Positions 33,851 through 43,155 of a stretch of DNA of 64,000 bases are shown here, piece by piece (the stretch's first letter is position 1; each line of letters begins with the position of its first letter). A model generated the notes under the pieces. It searched no databases, was not told the origin of the DNA, and saw nothing but the letters and a program-made list of their open reading frames with translations. This stretch comes from Roseimicrobium gellanilyticum (GTDB lineage Bacteria; Verrucomicrobiota; Verrucomicrobiia; Verrucomicrobiales; Verrucomicrobiaceae). Made by a program: the position numbers and the translations under genes. Location: NCBI RefSeq assembly GCF_003315205.1, contig NZ_QNRR01000007.1, positions 186,001-250,000 on the forward strand, given 5' to 3'.

Positions 33851-35254
33851 ATGAACCTCCGCTCTCTTCGCCATCTGGCGTGCGCCATGGTCGCCCTCTC
33901 CGGGTTTTCCCTTGCCCATGCTGGCACTCCAACGGCTCCCTCCGCACCGCCTTCTGCACCAGCTCCTTCTGATTTGGAGGCCTTCTTCATGCAGGACTAT
34001 CTCCTGGGTGACTGGGGTGGCCTGCGCACGGATCTGGCCAACAACGGCCTGTCCTTCGAGCTCTTCTACATCGGCTCCATGCCCACGAACATGCATGGCG
34101 GCATCGAGGAAGGCACGGTCTATCAGGGCGCGATGCTCATGATTGCGGACTTCGACACCGAGAAGGCTGGTCTTTGGAAGGGTGGTCGCCTTCACGTGTC
34201 CGGGGTCGACCTCCACGGGGAATTGTTCTCCAAGAACCACGTGGGTGACTTCAACAAGAGCAATCTCGTGGACTTCGAAAACGACTTCCGTCTCTGGGAA
34301 GCCTATTACGAGCAGAAGCTGGGAGACTCCCTCACGGTGAAGCTCGGCCTCATGACGGCGGATGCGGACTTCATCCTGCCGGACTTCTACCACTCCCTGT
34401 CGAACATCACCTTCCTGAACCAGACGTTTTTCTTCCCCACGCTGGTCTTCAATCTGTATGACATCCCCGGATTCCCGGTCGGCAATCATGCGCTGAACTC
34501 CTCTCCGTACGGCTCGCTCGGCGCGGTGGTGAAGTGGAATCCGGACAAGAAGTTCTACATGAACTTCGGCATCTATGACGGCGAGCCGAACCTTGGTGAT
34601 GGCGGCACGGATTTCTCCCTCAGCGACGACCAGGGGGCGCTGATGTTCTTTGAGACCGGCATCCGCTGGAATGTGGAAGGCAGCAAGTGCCTGCCTGGCG
34701 ACCTCAAGCTGGGCGCCTTCTACCACACGGATGAGTTCTCTGATGTGTATGACGTGGTGACGAGCTTCGCGGGTCTCAGCTCCGGGGCCAAGACACACGA
34801 CGGCAACTACGGCTTCTACGCCCTCCTTGAGCAGATGCTGGTCTGTGAGTCGGGCTGTGAGGCAGATCTGGGTCGCGCTGGCTGCCAGGGCCTCTATTCC
34901 TTCCTGCGGTTCACTGGCGCTCCGGCGGATCGCAACCTCACCCAGTTCGGCGTGGACGGCGGCTTCGTCTGGAGAGGACTCATTCCCACCCGCGACTACG
35001 ACACCCTCGGCATCGGCGGTTCCTACCTCCAGATGAGCGATGACATCCGCCGCGGCCAGAAGCTGGTGAACAAGCTCGCACCGGGCTCCTTCGTGGTGGC
35101 AGACTACGAAGCGGCCATTGAGGTGAACTACAAAGTGCAGCTTGCGGCCTGGTGGACCATCCAGCCCAGCTTCCAGTACGCCATGCATCCCGGCGGCTCC
35201 GGTGAGATTGAAAACGCCTGGGTCTTCATCCTGCAGTCGACGCTGCGCTTCTAG
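33851..35254 (+). CDS. oprB: Carbohydrate-selective porin, OprB family
   Basis: The ATG at 33851 gives 467 residues with a signal peptide (CAMVALSGFSLAHAG). The mature protein has OprB hallmarks: DYLLGDWGGLRTDLANNG near the start, and alternating strands through FLRFTGAPADRNLTQFGVDG, GIGGSYLQMSDDIRRGQ, ending ENAWVFILQSTLRF with terminal Phe. OprB porins form outer-membrane beta-barrels for sugar uptake. A proline-rich stretch follows the signal peptide. The upstream 160 bases are unusually A+T-rich and likely hold the promoter. An upstream in-frame start at 33797 is less likely. Confidence 0.9.
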   Translation: MNLRSLRHLACAMVALSGFSLAHAGTPTAPSAPPSAPAPSDLEAFFMQDYLLGDWGGLRTDLANNGLSFELFYIGSMPTNMHGGIEEGTVYQGAMLMIADFDTEKAGLWKGGRLHVSGVDLHGELFSKNHVGDFNKSNLVDFENDFRLWEAYYEQKLGDSLTVKLGLMTADADFILPDFYHSLSNITFLNQTFFFPTLVFNLYDIPGFPVGNHALNSSPYGSLGAVVKWNPDKKFYMNFGIYDGEPNLGDGGTDFSLSDDQGALMFFETGIRWNVEGSKCLPGDLKLGAFYHTDEFSDVYDVVTSFAGLSSGAKTHDGNYGFYALLEQMLVCESGCEADLGRAGCQGLYSFLRFTGAPADRNLTQFGVDGGFVWRGLIPTRDYDTLGIGGSYLQMSDDIRRGQKLVNKLAPGSFVVADYEAAIEVNYKVQLAAWWTIQPSFQYAMHPGGSGEIENAWVFILQSTLRF

Positions 35255-35281
35255 CCCGCGGGCAACTGCTCATTTCACGCC

Positions 35282-35316
35282 AAAAGCAGCCAGCACTCCG
35301 CTGGCTGCTTTTTTTG
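35282..35316 (+). terminator. Rho-independent terminator after oprB
   Basis: AAAAGCAGCCAGC and GCTGGCTGCTTTT (35282-35294 and 35300-35312) form a 13-bp perfect stem with a 5-base loop and a T-run. Confidence 0.92.
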
Positions 35317-35401
35317 TTTCCGGTGGTGGCACCCTGCTCGTAACTGCATCTCGTGCTTGCTTTTCGGCACATGGGTTGCTCATGTGCCCGCTCTATTTCT
35401 T

Positions 35402-37333
35402 ATGTGTGGCATTTACGGCTTCGCCGGATTCAAGGAAGAAGGTCTGCTCGACCGCATGGGGCGGGTCATCCGTCATCGTGGGCCGGATGGTCAGGGACGC
35501 TATGAAGCGCCCGAGGGCGTGCCCTTCAGCATGGGCATGCAGCGCCTGAGCATCATCGACCTGGAAGGCGGCTGGCAGCCGGTGTTCAACGAGGACCAGT
35601 CAATTGCCATCTGCTACAACGGCGAGACCTACAACTACGTCGAACTCCGCGAAGAGCTGGAGGCCAAGGGGCACCAGTTCCGCACGCACAGCGATACCGA
35701 GTGCGTGGTGCATGGATATGAGGAGTGGGGGATTGAGGGCGTGCTGCAGCGGATGAACGGCATGTTCGGCTTCTGCCTCTACGATGCGCGGAAGCGGGAG
35801 TTCTTCATTGCCCGTGACCGCTGCGGTCAGAAGCCGATGTACTACCACCATGCGAATGGTCGGTTTCTTTTCGGGAGCGAGGCCAAGAGCATCCTGCAGA
35901 GCCAGCACTACACGGCGGAGGTGAATCTTGAGGCCATCGATCCGTACCTCACGCTGCGGAATGTGCCGGAGCCAGCGACCATGTTCAAGGGCATCTACAA
36001 GCTGCCCACGAGCCACTACCTGCACTACAAGCTGGCGGATAACTCGCTGAAGATCGCGCGCTACTGGGAAGTGCCGCTGCTGGATGCGCGCACGGCGAAG
36101 TACAAGAGTGATGGAGAGTATTTCGAAGCCCTGGAGCATCTCTTTTATGACTCGGTGAGACTCTGCATGCGCAGTGACGTGCCTGTGGGCGCGTATCTCA
36201 GCGCGGGAGTAGACTCCTCCCTCACCGTGGCGGCGATGACGCGCTACAGCAGCAACATCAACACCTACAGCGTCGGCTTTGACTCGCCGGTGGATGAGAC
36301 GCCGGCGGCGCGTGAAACGGCAGCCTTCCTCGGCACGAAGCATCATGAGATTATCTGCCAGCCGGAGGACTTTGATCTGCTGCCCAAGATCGTGTGGCAC
36401 ATGGATCGCCCCGTGGGCGATGCGCTGCTCATCGCTTTCTACAAGCTGGCGGAAGGTGCGAGCAAGGACCTGAAAGTGGTGCTCGGTGGTGAGGGCGCGG
36501 ATGAGGCGTTTGCAGGGTATTCCTTCCAAGGTGTCATCACGAAGGTGGAGAAGATGCGCCGGATGATTCCGGGAGTGACTTCCATCGCGGCGCCCATCTT
36601 TGCGGCGACGCCTCCCGGCATCCTGAACAAGTTTTTCACCTTCCCGGCGGACCTTGGCAGCCAGGGGAAGAAGCGCGTGGTGGAGTTCCTTTCCAAGTAC
36701 AGCGGCCGCGATCTGAACCACAACTTCAATGCCCTGCGCACGCTGTGGAGTCAGGATGAGAGACGCGATACGTACTCGGAGAAGTTCAAGAATCTGGCCA
36801 CTGATGCCTGGATGGCGAAGGAGAAGGAAAAGGACAAGCATGGACCCTTCCTCGATCGACTCCTGAAGTTGCAGTACGACGAATGGCTGCAGGACTGGGC
36901 GCTCATCCGCCAGGACAAGAACACCATGGCGCACTCGCTGGAGTACCGCCTGCCCTTCCTCGATCACCGTTTGATTGAACTGGCCTTCACGATGCCTGCG
37001 CATCTGAAGATCAACAAGGGCACGGACAAGTTCATCGAGCGCCAGCTTGCGGACAAGGTCTTTCCCCAGCACATCGCGCGTCGTCAGAAGATTCCCTTCT
37101 ACCTGCCGGTCGAGTACTTCCTGGATCAGCCGCAGTTCAAGTCACTCGTCGCGGAGACCTTGAACCCGGATGCCGTGAAGAAGCGTGGTTACTTCGACCC
37201 GGCGAAGGTGACCCGTCTGCTGGAGAACATGCGCAGCACACGTGAGTTCGTGTATTGCAAGCAGGTCATGTCCCTCGTGGTGCTGGAACTGTGGCACCGG
37301 GTGTTCGTGGACAAGAGCATCCGATTTGATTGA
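35402..37333 (+). CDS. asnB: Asparagine synthetase (glutamine-hydrolysing)
   Basis: The ATG at 35402 puts the catalytic Cys at position 2 (MCGIYGFAGF), required for the class II glutaminase, so the longer frame from 35357 is rejected. Residues 1-210 are the glutamine amidotransferase domain (IRHRGPDGQGRYEAPEG, AICYNGETYNYVELREEL). The synthetase domain has the AMP-binding GAYLSAGVDSSLTVAAM, GEGADEAFAGY, and DKNTMAHSLEYRLPFLD. It makes asparagine from aspartate or acts in surface-polysaccharide modification; at 643 residues it is of normal length. Confidence 0.93.
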   Translation: MCGIYGFAGFKEEGLLDRMGRVIRHRGPDGQGRYEAPEGVPFSMGMQRLSIIDLEGGWQPVFNEDQSIAICYNGETYNYVELREELEAKGHQFRTHSDTECVVHGYEEWGIEGVLQRMNGMFGFCLYDARKREFFIARDRCGQKPMYYHHANGRFLFGSEAKSILQSQHYTAEVNLEAIDPYLTLRNVPEPATMFKGIYKLPTSHYLHYKLADNSLKIARYWEVPLLDARTAKYKSDGEYFEALEHLFYDSVRLCMRSDVPVGAYLSAGVDSSLTVAAMTRYSSNINTYSVGFDSPVDETPAARETAAFLGTKHHEIICQPEDFDLLPKIVWHMDRPVGDALLIAFYKLAEGASKDLKVVLGGEGADEAFAGYSFQGVITKVEKMRRMIPGVTSIAAPIFAATPPGILNKFFTFPADLGSQGKKRVVEFLSKYSGRDLNHNFNALRTLWSQDERRDTYSEKFKNLATDAWMAKEKEKDKHGPFLDRLLKLQYDEWLQDWALIRQDKNTMAHSLEYRLPFLDHRLIELAFTMPAHLKINKGTDKFIERQLADKVFPQHIARRQKIPFYLPVEYFLDQPQFKSLVAETLNPDAVKKRGYFDPAKVTRLLENMRSTREFVYCKQVMSLVVLELWHRVFVDKSIRFD

Positions 37334-37359
37334 GACGAACTTCGAGGTAGCACCAGATG

Positions 37360-37386
37360 GCTTGCCCCTTGCACCAAGGGGCAAGC
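37360..37386. terminator. Hairpin between the convergent asnB and coiled-coil genes
   Basis: An 11-bp perfect stem GCTTGCCCCTT / AAGGGGCAAGC with a 5-base loop lies between convergent stops. There is no T-run on either side, so it may be a bidirectional factor-dependent terminator or an mRNA end-protecting hairpin. Confidence 0.45.
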
Positions 37387-37400
37387 TGGTCATTGAGTGA

Positions 37401-38831
37401 CTACATTTTCACACTGGTACCCACCTTGGGGCCTTCGGGCTCAGTCTTCACCTTGGAGCCCAAGGATTCGCGCACGCTGACGTTCTTTTTCAGGGCCTCG
37501 ATCTCCAAGTCATTCTTATCGTGTTCCAGGTGGGCCTTTTCATTAGTGTTCATCACCTTTTGGCTCTTTTCCTGGATGGTTTGCAACTCCTGCCTTCCTT
37601 CTTTGGACAAGCCGTCACCGAGCGGGCCTTCTGCAAAAGCTTGAATCGTCGCTGCGGCGTTCCGCTGTTTTTCGGCTTCACGGTACGCCAGATCTCCTGG
37701 CGCGAGCTCGTCCTGCCTGTGACCCAGTTTTTCGATGGATTCCTGATTCTGCTTCTGCAGGGTTTCGGACATCGCGGAATCCATGCGCTGGATGATGTCC
37801 TCCTTGGCCTTGTCGATCTTGTTGATGAGATCTTTCTTGGCGCCTTCGATGCCACCGTGGCGGATGGCCTTGATGCGGTCGAGGATGCCGGGGTTCTTCA
37901 GCTTGTCGAGTTCTGCCTCGAGCTTGTCGATCTTCTGGTAGGTGAGGGCAGCGCCCTTCACGTTGGGATCGATGCCACGAACCTGTTCGACCCCCTTGGC
38001 TTGTGAAAGGGTCTTCGGATCGATCTTCAGTCCAGTGAGATCACTCCGGCTAAGGTCCACGCCTTTGAGGTTCGCACCGCTGAGGTCCAGCTTCTGGTCC
38101 TTGACCTTCGCCAGGGACTTGGTGCCACCGCTCATGTCGGTGGCGTTCATGCGGCCTTTGGCATGCTCGATGATGCTGGATACCTCTTGTGGGCTCTTGC
38201 CCTGAGCAGCGCCGAGTTGTTTTTGCAGCGCGCCCTGGACAATGGAGGTGGATGTGTCCTCGACGGTTTTGCCGAAGGTCTTCGACTGGGCCTTGAGTTG
38301 CTTGAGCTGCTCCCGCACCTCTTCGTTCTTGTATCCTTCACCCTCCTCTGTTTCGAGGTTCATGTTGTCGAACATGACCTTCTCCACCTTGCCATCCATC
38401 TCAGCACTGCCGGCGGAGATCATCATGATCTGGGCTTCGGCGAGCACCATGGGATGGATGTTGTAGTTGTTGTGCTTCAGCAGGTCGTCGACTGCAGTGA
38501 CGAGCTGCTCCCTGGACATGGTGGCGGAGGTAAGGCCCGCTTCCATTACTCCTATCACACTGTGGGGGTGCTGATTCGTGACAACCCCGGATTCGGGATC
38601 GAGACCGTCGGGGAGATTGTTGATCGTGGTGGATTTGATCCCCACGTCGAACATGTCGCGCAGTTCCTGATCCGTGAGTTTGTCGTAGTCCGGCTTCTTG
38701 CCACCCGTGGCCAGCTTTGAGAGAGTCTCCACCTTCTTCAGGCGCTCGGTGTCCGAAGTCATGACCTGCTCGAGTTGCTCGATCGAGCGGACGATTTGCT
38801 GGGTTCTTCTTTCGAGTTCTTCGGGAGGCAT
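37401..38831 (-). CDS. Coiled-coil protein of unknown function with one pentapeptide stretch
   Basis: The 476-residue protein is hydrophilic, Lys/Glu/Gln-rich and lacks a signal peptide or membrane segment. Heptad-like coiled coils are predicted at about 1-50 and 295-450 (EELERRTQQIVRSIEQLEQV; KIDKLEAELDKLKNPG). A middle part contains one short pentapeptide-type array (DLSGANLKGVDLSRSDLTGL, about residues 245-265). No known family is recognised. Structure suggests a scaffold, filament or secreted effector-like protein. It lies downstream of the SGNH gene on the same strand, with a strong hairpin between them. Confidence 0.7.
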   Translation of the reverse strand: MPPEELERRTQQIVRSIEQLEQVMTSDTERLKKVETLSKLATGGKKPDYDKLTDQELRDMFDVGIKSTTINNLPDGLDPESGVVTNQHPHSVIGVMEAGLTSATMSREQLVTAVDDLLKHNNYNIHPMVLAEAQIMMISAGSAEMDGKVEKVMFDNMNLETEEGEGYKNEEVREQLKQLKAQSKTFGKTVEDTSTSIVQGALQKQLGAAQGKSPQEVSSIIEHAKGRMNATDMSGGTKSLAKVKDQKLDLSGANLKGVDLSRSDLTGLKIDPKTLSQAKGVEQVRGIDPNVKGAALTYQKIDKLEAELDKLKNPGILDRIKAIRHGGIEGAKKDLINKIDKAKEDIIQRMDSAMSETLQKQNQESIEKLGHRQDELAPGDLAYREAEKQRNAAATIQAFAEGPLGDGLSKEGRQELQTIQEKSQKVMNTNEKAHLEHDKNDLEIEALKKNVSVRESLGSKVKTEPEGPKVGTSVKM

Positions 38832-38913
38832 GGCCGTAGGGATGGGAGGAGTTGAGTGGTTGGAGAGTGGCGATTTGGATGTGGAGCCAGCTCTCTCTTG
38901 CTACCTATGAAAT

Positions 38914-38948
38914 CGGAGGGTCGGCGCAAAAGTTACGCCGACCCTCCG
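38914..38948 (-). terminator. 13-bp hairpin between the SGNH gene and the coiled-coil gene
   Basis: CGGAGGGTCGGCG (38914-38926) and CGCCGACCCTCCG (38936-38948) are perfect inverted copies with a 9-base loop. On the minus strand it follows the SGNH stop by about 84 bases, and its tail is GATTTCATAGG rather than a T-run. It could be a weak terminator or a leader structure of the coiled-coil gene. Confidence 0.5.
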
Positions 38949-39031
38949 AAGAATGACGGTCTTGCTTGTGCTTGCTGGAGGTCGAGGTTCTGGAAGGCGA
39001 CATCCAAACATTCACTTAAGTTCAGTGATGA

Positions 39032-39742
39032 CTAGTGAACGGCGCGCACAATGGCATCAGCAATGGCTTGCATCCCTTTGTCTCCCGGATGCCTGGCCAC
39101 ACCTTCGTGTTTGAAGGGGCGCTCGGATCGGGCGTAGTTGGATTCGTCCTTTCCGAGTGCGCTGATATCAACAAACACACCTCCGGACTCCTGACAGGCT
39201 TGCTTCAGCGTTTCATCCTTGGCGGTGTTGGACCAGAAGGAACTGCGCACGATGATCTGTGGATTGCGGTTCGCCTTCAACCGGGTGAGGAGCTTCTGCA
39301 CGCTGGCTTTGAGTTGTGCCTTCGACTCTTCCGTGGTGAGTGCAGGCACGTTCTCACCAATGGCGAGAATGATGAGGTCGGCCCCGAAGTCCGCAGCGTC
39401 CTTGAGCTTCGCATCCACATCATAGGAAGCGTAGTTTCTCTCAAACTCGGCAATGTTTACCGCCAGTACGGTTGGCTTTGCATTGGCACGAGCGGTCAGG
39501 GCTTTTTCAATCAGGTGGACGAAGTCCTTGTCCTCTGCGCTTGCTGCCATGCCCCAGTTGCCTGTCCACCCGATGTCCGGCTTGGGGCCGTGCCGGGTGA
39601 TGCTGTTGCCGAGGATGAGGACCTTCTGGGGAGGCTTCGGCGCAACATCCTGAGCCAGGATGGGGGAGATGACTTGGGACGCCGAAAGGGTGGCCAAAAT
39701 GAGAAGGATGGCCGGAATGGGGGAGTGGCGGTGGAATTTCAT
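39032..39742 (-). CDS. Secreted SGNH/GDSL hydrolase
   Basis: The 236-residue protein has a signal peptide (residues 1-30, ending SPILAQD). Block I is KVLILGNSITRHG, with the Ser nucleophile replacing the usual GDS context. The oxyanion Asn block is IILAIGENVPAL, and the catalytic Asp/His pair is in ARHPGDKGMQ. The enzyme is predicted to cut ester bonds in exported substrates, probably acetyl groups on polysaccharides. Confidence 0.86.
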   Translation of the reverse strand: MKFHRHSPIPAILLILATLSASQVISPILAQDVAPKPPQKVLILGNSITRHGPKPDIGWTGNWGMAASAEDKDFVHLIEKALTARANAKPTVLAVNIAEFERNYASYDVDAKLKDAADFGADLIILAIGENVPALTTEESKAQLKASVQKLLTRLKANRNPQIIVRSSFWSNTAKDETLKQACQESGGVFVDISALGKDESNYARSERPFKHEGVARHPGDKGMQAIADAIVRAVH

Positions 39743-39963
39743 GAGGGGATAAGAAAATTTTCCGCCGTCCGGGTGATTCGACAGGCGTGAAAGTTGGGTG
39801 AAGGCGGTGCGCGAAAATTATCCGGAATTGCTACTGCTGGAGGGCCGTCTTTTCTCGATTTCGCCTCTGAATCAAGCGGTCCTGCAGGATTTTAGGAGGA
39901 CTTGCACATTGCCCATACCGTTTGACAGCCCCCCGTTCGCGTGTTGAATCGCCCTTCCAGATC

Positions 39964-41208
39964 ATGCTTCAGGAACTCAAACAACGCGAAAAGGACGGAA
40001 ATTTCATCCATGTAGGCCTCGTCGGAGCGGGCGCCATGGGCTCGGGCATCGCGTACCAGATTGGCCGCACCCCGGGCATGCGGTTGTCCTTTGTCGCGGA
40101 CAAGGACATCAAGGCGGCGGAAAACGGCGCGGCCCGCTATGGCAAGCCGACGAAGATCACGACGGATTGCATGTCCATGCTGCACGACTCGAGCGTGAAG
40201 GTTGACGTGTTTGTAGAAGCCACCAATTCTGTCATCGCGGCGTACGACTACTGCGTCGGCGCGATTGATCGCGGTGCCCACTGCGTGCTGATGAATGCCG
40301 AGGTGGATGCCATTCTCGGCTATCTCCTGCGTGATTTTGCCCGCAAGCAGAACGTCATCGTGACCAGCGACGCCGGCGACCAGCATGGCGTGCTTGCCCG
40401 CATGATGGAAGAGATTGAGATGTGGGGCTTTGACATCGTGCAGGCTGGCAACATGAAGGGCTTCCTTGATCGTCATCAGACCCTCGAAGGCATTGAGCCC
40501 ATCGCCAAGCAGCTCGGCCTTTCCACGGTGCAGTGCCTGGCCTACACGGACGGCTCCAAGCTCAACATTGAGATGTCCGTCATCGCCAATGAATACGGCC
40601 TGACGCCCATCGTTCCCGGCATGGAAGGCCCCCGCGCCACCAAGATGCAGGACGTGGTGGATCTCTTCGACTTCGACAAGTACAACGGTCAGGGCCGTGT
40701 GGACTACGTCCTCGGCGCCAAGGAACATGGTGGTGGTGTGTACGTGGTCGCGCGCTGCGACAGCACGTTCCAGCAGCGCTACATGAACTACTACAAGGTG
40801 ACGAACAAGCACCCGTACTACGTCTTCCTGCGCCCCTACCACCTGTGCCACCTCGAGACGCCGCGTGCCGTGGCTCTGGCTGCCATGTATGGCAAGGCGG
40901 TGCTGACCATGCGCGCCGGTCGTGTGACGGACACCTTCGCTTATGTGAAGGCGGACGCTCCCGCCGGTACTCGCGTGGAGCACGCCATCGGTGGTAATGA
41001 AGTCTACGGCCTCATCGACGAGGCAAAGAAGGCGGATGCTGCGAACCATGTGCCCCAAGGTGTGCTGGATATTGAGGACTCGGACGCCCGTCCTGTCTTC
41101 AAGCGGGCGGTGAAGAAGGATGAACCCCTGACGTGGGATGACATCGAGATTCCCGCCAACCGCATGACCGAACTCTGGGAGAAGCAGAAGGCGCTTTTCG
41201 CCCGCTGA
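39964..41208 (+). CDS. NAD(P)-binding homoserine-dehydrogenase-like protein with SAF domain
   Basis: The ATG at 39964 gives 414 residues. The N-terminal Rossmann domain has FIHVGLVGAGAMGSGIAYQI (residues 14-33), followed by VEATNSVIAAYDY and the catalytic-like region VILMNAEVDAILGYLL-type (CVLMNAEVDAILGY). A C-terminal SAF-type domain (about 315-395) begins GKAVLTMRAGRVTDTFAYVK. Similar proteins act beside sugar-epimerisation or polysaccharide genes, and their substrates are unknown. The FAD-dependent oxidoreductase follows 29 bases later in the same direction, so they likely form one pathway. Confidence 0.82.
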   Translation: MLQELKQREKDGNFIHVGLVGAGAMGSGIAYQIGRTPGMRLSFVADKDIKAAENGAARYGKPTKITTDCMSMLHDSSVKVDVFVEATNSVIAAYDYCVGAIDRGAHCVLMNAEVDAILGYLLRDFARKQNVIVTSDAGDQHGVLARMMEEIEMWGFDIVQAGNMKGFLDRHQTLEGIEPIAKQLGLSTVQCLAYTDGSKLNIEMSVIANEYGLTPIVPGMEGPRATKMQDVVDLFDFDKYNGQGRVDYVLGAKEHGGGVYVVARCDSTFQQRYMNYYKVTNKHPYYVFLRPYHLCHLETPRAVALAAMYGKAVLTMRAGRVTDTFAYVKADAPAGTRVEHAIGGNEVYGLIDEAKKADAANHVPQGVLDIEDSDARPVFKRAVKKDEPLTWDDIEIPANRMTELWEKQKALFAR

Positions 41209-41237
41209 GCCATCAGCCCCAGAACCCCGAGCCTGGA

Positions 41238-42626
41238 ATGTCTTCCTCGAACAAGCACGTCGTGATCCTTGGCGGAGGGCCATGCGGCCTGTACGCAGCC
41301 CGGGTGCTCTCACGAGTGGGTGTGAAGGTGACGCTGCTGGAAAAGGACGTGCGTCCCGGTGGACTCGCGACCTCCCATCAGCGTGGTGAAAACTGGTACG
41401 ACCTCGGCTGCCACATGCTGCACGAGTTCGACAAGGAGATCTATGAGGACATCATGGAACTCATGGGGGATGAGAGCATTCCCGTGCAACTTGATGCGAA
41501 GATTCGCTGGGCTGGTGCCTTCTACCGCTACCCGCTGCAGTTTCAGGACATGATCAAGGGCATCCCGCTGCCCATCCTGGCCTTCTATACCATTGGCCTC
41601 TTCTACGCGCAGATCCGCAAGAGCCTGGTGCCCTGGACTCCGAAGAACGCGGAGCAGGCGCTCATCCAGCTTTACGGTTCCCCGCTGTATCGCTTTTTCT
41701 TCAAGGACTTCACGCATCGCTACTGGGGCATTCACCCCAAGGAGTTGAGCGCCACGTTCATCACCACGAAGATGCCCCGCCTCAGCGCGGTGGACGTGCT
41801 GAAGAAGGCGTTCGGCAAGCTGGGCGTGAAGGACAAGGGTGTGAAGGCAGTCGACAGCGCGTTGCACGAGGAAACGCTGCACTATTCGCGTACGGGAGCT
41901 GAAGCCATGCCCCGGGCGATTGCCAAAGCAATTGGCGAGCAGGGTGGGGAAGTCGTCGTGGGCGCTGATGTTTCGCGCATTGAGTTGAGCGAAGGAAGAG
42001 TCTCGAAGGTGTACTACCAGAAGGATGGCGCCGAGCACTCCGTCGTCTGCGACGAATGCATTTCCACCATCCCGATGCCGTGGCTGGTGCAAAAGACCGA
42101 ACCGCCACCTCCCCAGGAGGTGCTGGACGCGGCGAAGGAACTCCGATTCAAGCCCATCGCCATCTATGGTCTGCTGGTGAGGAAGGAGAAGTGCCTCGAT
42201 GCTCTGTACATCTACTACCGTGACCGCGCCTTCCATCGCGTGGGCGAACCGAAGAACGCCGGCCTGACCGTGAAGCCCGAAGGGCACACGGTGCTGATCG
42301 TGGAAACCACCTGCGAACTGGGTGATGCCAAGTGGCAGGGCACGGAGGAGATGAAGGACCGAATTTTCAAGGATCTTGAAGCCGAGAAGATCTGCACCAA
42401 GGCAGACGTGGTGGAGACACACGTGCTGCACGGTGAGACCGGCTATCCCATCTTTGCACTCGGCTTCGAGCCTTATCTGGAAAAGGTGACTGGCTGGGTG
42501 AAGAGCATCCCCAATTTGCAAACCACCGGCCGCCAGGGCGGATTCAAGTATCCCAACATGCACTCCGCCATGCGCATGGGAGCGACTGCCGCACAGACAG
42601 CGCTGAAGAGGCTGGGTTCCCAGTAG
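41238..42626 (+). CDS. NAD(P)/FAD-dependent oxidoreductase, protoporphyrinogen-oxidase/UDP-galactopyranose-mutase-like
   Basis: The 462-residue flavoprotein has FAD-binding HVVILGGGPCGLYAARVLS (residues 7-25), with the second glycine motif LLEKDVRPGGLATSHQRG. The YDLGCHMLHEFDKE segment and final GRQGGFKYPNMHSAMRMG are typical of the amine-oxidase/UGM/PPOX superfamily. Homologues of this type occur in surface-glycan clusters. It is 29 bases downstream of the SAF oxidoreductase, probably cotranscribed. The substrate is unknown. Confidence 0.82.
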   Translation: MSSSNKHVVILGGGPCGLYAARVLSRVGVKVTLLEKDVRPGGLATSHQRGENWYDLGCHMLHEFDKEIYEDIMELMGDESIPVQLDAKIRWAGAFYRYPLQFQDMIKGIPLPILAFYTIGLFYAQIRKSLVPWTPKNAEQALIQLYGSPLYRFFFKDFTHRYWGIHPKELSATFITTKMPRLSAVDVLKKAFGKLGVKDKGVKAVDSALHEETLHYSRTGAEAMPRAIAKAIGEQGGEVVVGADVSRIELSEGRVSKVYYQKDGAEHSVVCDECISTIPMPWLVQKTEPPPPQEVLDAAKELRFKPIAIYGLLVRKEKCLDALYIYYRDRAFHRVGEPKNAGLTVKPEGHTVLIVETTCELGDAKWQGTEEMKDRIFKDLEAEKICTKADVVETHVLHGETGYPIFALGFEPYLEKVTGWVKSIPNLQTTGRQGGFKYPNMHSAMRMGATAAQTALKRLGSQ

Positions 42627-42729
42627 AGACCGCGTGGCTTTGCGTGGGCCGCGCAATCGCGGATCGCCCGTCCATGCAGCCATTACCCGTCTCCCTTGCG
42701 GTTCATGGAGTTCCGCCTAGGATGGGCGG

Positions 42730-43113
42730 ATGAACTTCTCTCCCGTCAAGCTTCGTGCCGCCTGCGTGTTGGGATTTACAGGTGTCGCGCTCGGTGCGTT
42801 CGGTGCCCATGCCCTCAAGGATCACTGGAAGGAGACGCTTGATGCGGTGGAGGCGGCGTACCGTCTGGATATCTGGGAGACGGGTGTGTTCTACCACCTG
42901 GTGCATGCCGTCGTGCTGCTTGTCCTGGCCTTCGGATGCCCGGAGAAGCATCAGGGCAAGCTGGCGAGCTATAGCTTCGTCATTGGAGTGAACATCTTCA
43001 GCGGCAGTCTCTACATGCTGGCCATCACGGGTTTGAAGTGGATGGGTGCGATTGTGCCGATTGGAGGTATGTTGCTCCTTGCTGGTTGGGTTCTGACAGC
43101 GCTCAGGAAGTGA
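42730..43113 (+). CDS. DUF423-family small membrane protein
   Basis: The 127-residue protein has four hydrophobic helices. It shows the DUF423 signature GFTGVALGAFGAHALKD near the start and FYHLVHAVVLLVLAFGC, and IFSGSLYMLAITGLKWMGAI. The family is widespread and uncharacterised. Its stand-alone position gives no clue. Confidence 0.9.
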   Translation: MNFSPVKLRAACVLGFTGVALGAFGAHALKDHWKETLDAVEAAYRLDIWETGVFYHLVHAVVLLVLAFGCPEKHQGKLASYSFVIGVNIFSGSLYMLAITGLKWMGAIVPIGGMLLLAGWVLTALRK

Positions 43114-43155
43114 GATGTGACGTCGCGAACGGCAGGAAGTTCCGTCTTCAATTAG

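Noticed and set aside
33782-35188. 468-codon minus frame opposite the OprB porin gene
   Set aside because: No family match and biased composition; the plus strand has a signal peptide and OprB motifs.
39892-41313. 473-codon minus frame opposite the SAF oxidoreductase gene
   Set aside because: Mirror frame of the Rossmann-type gene; no start context or domain.
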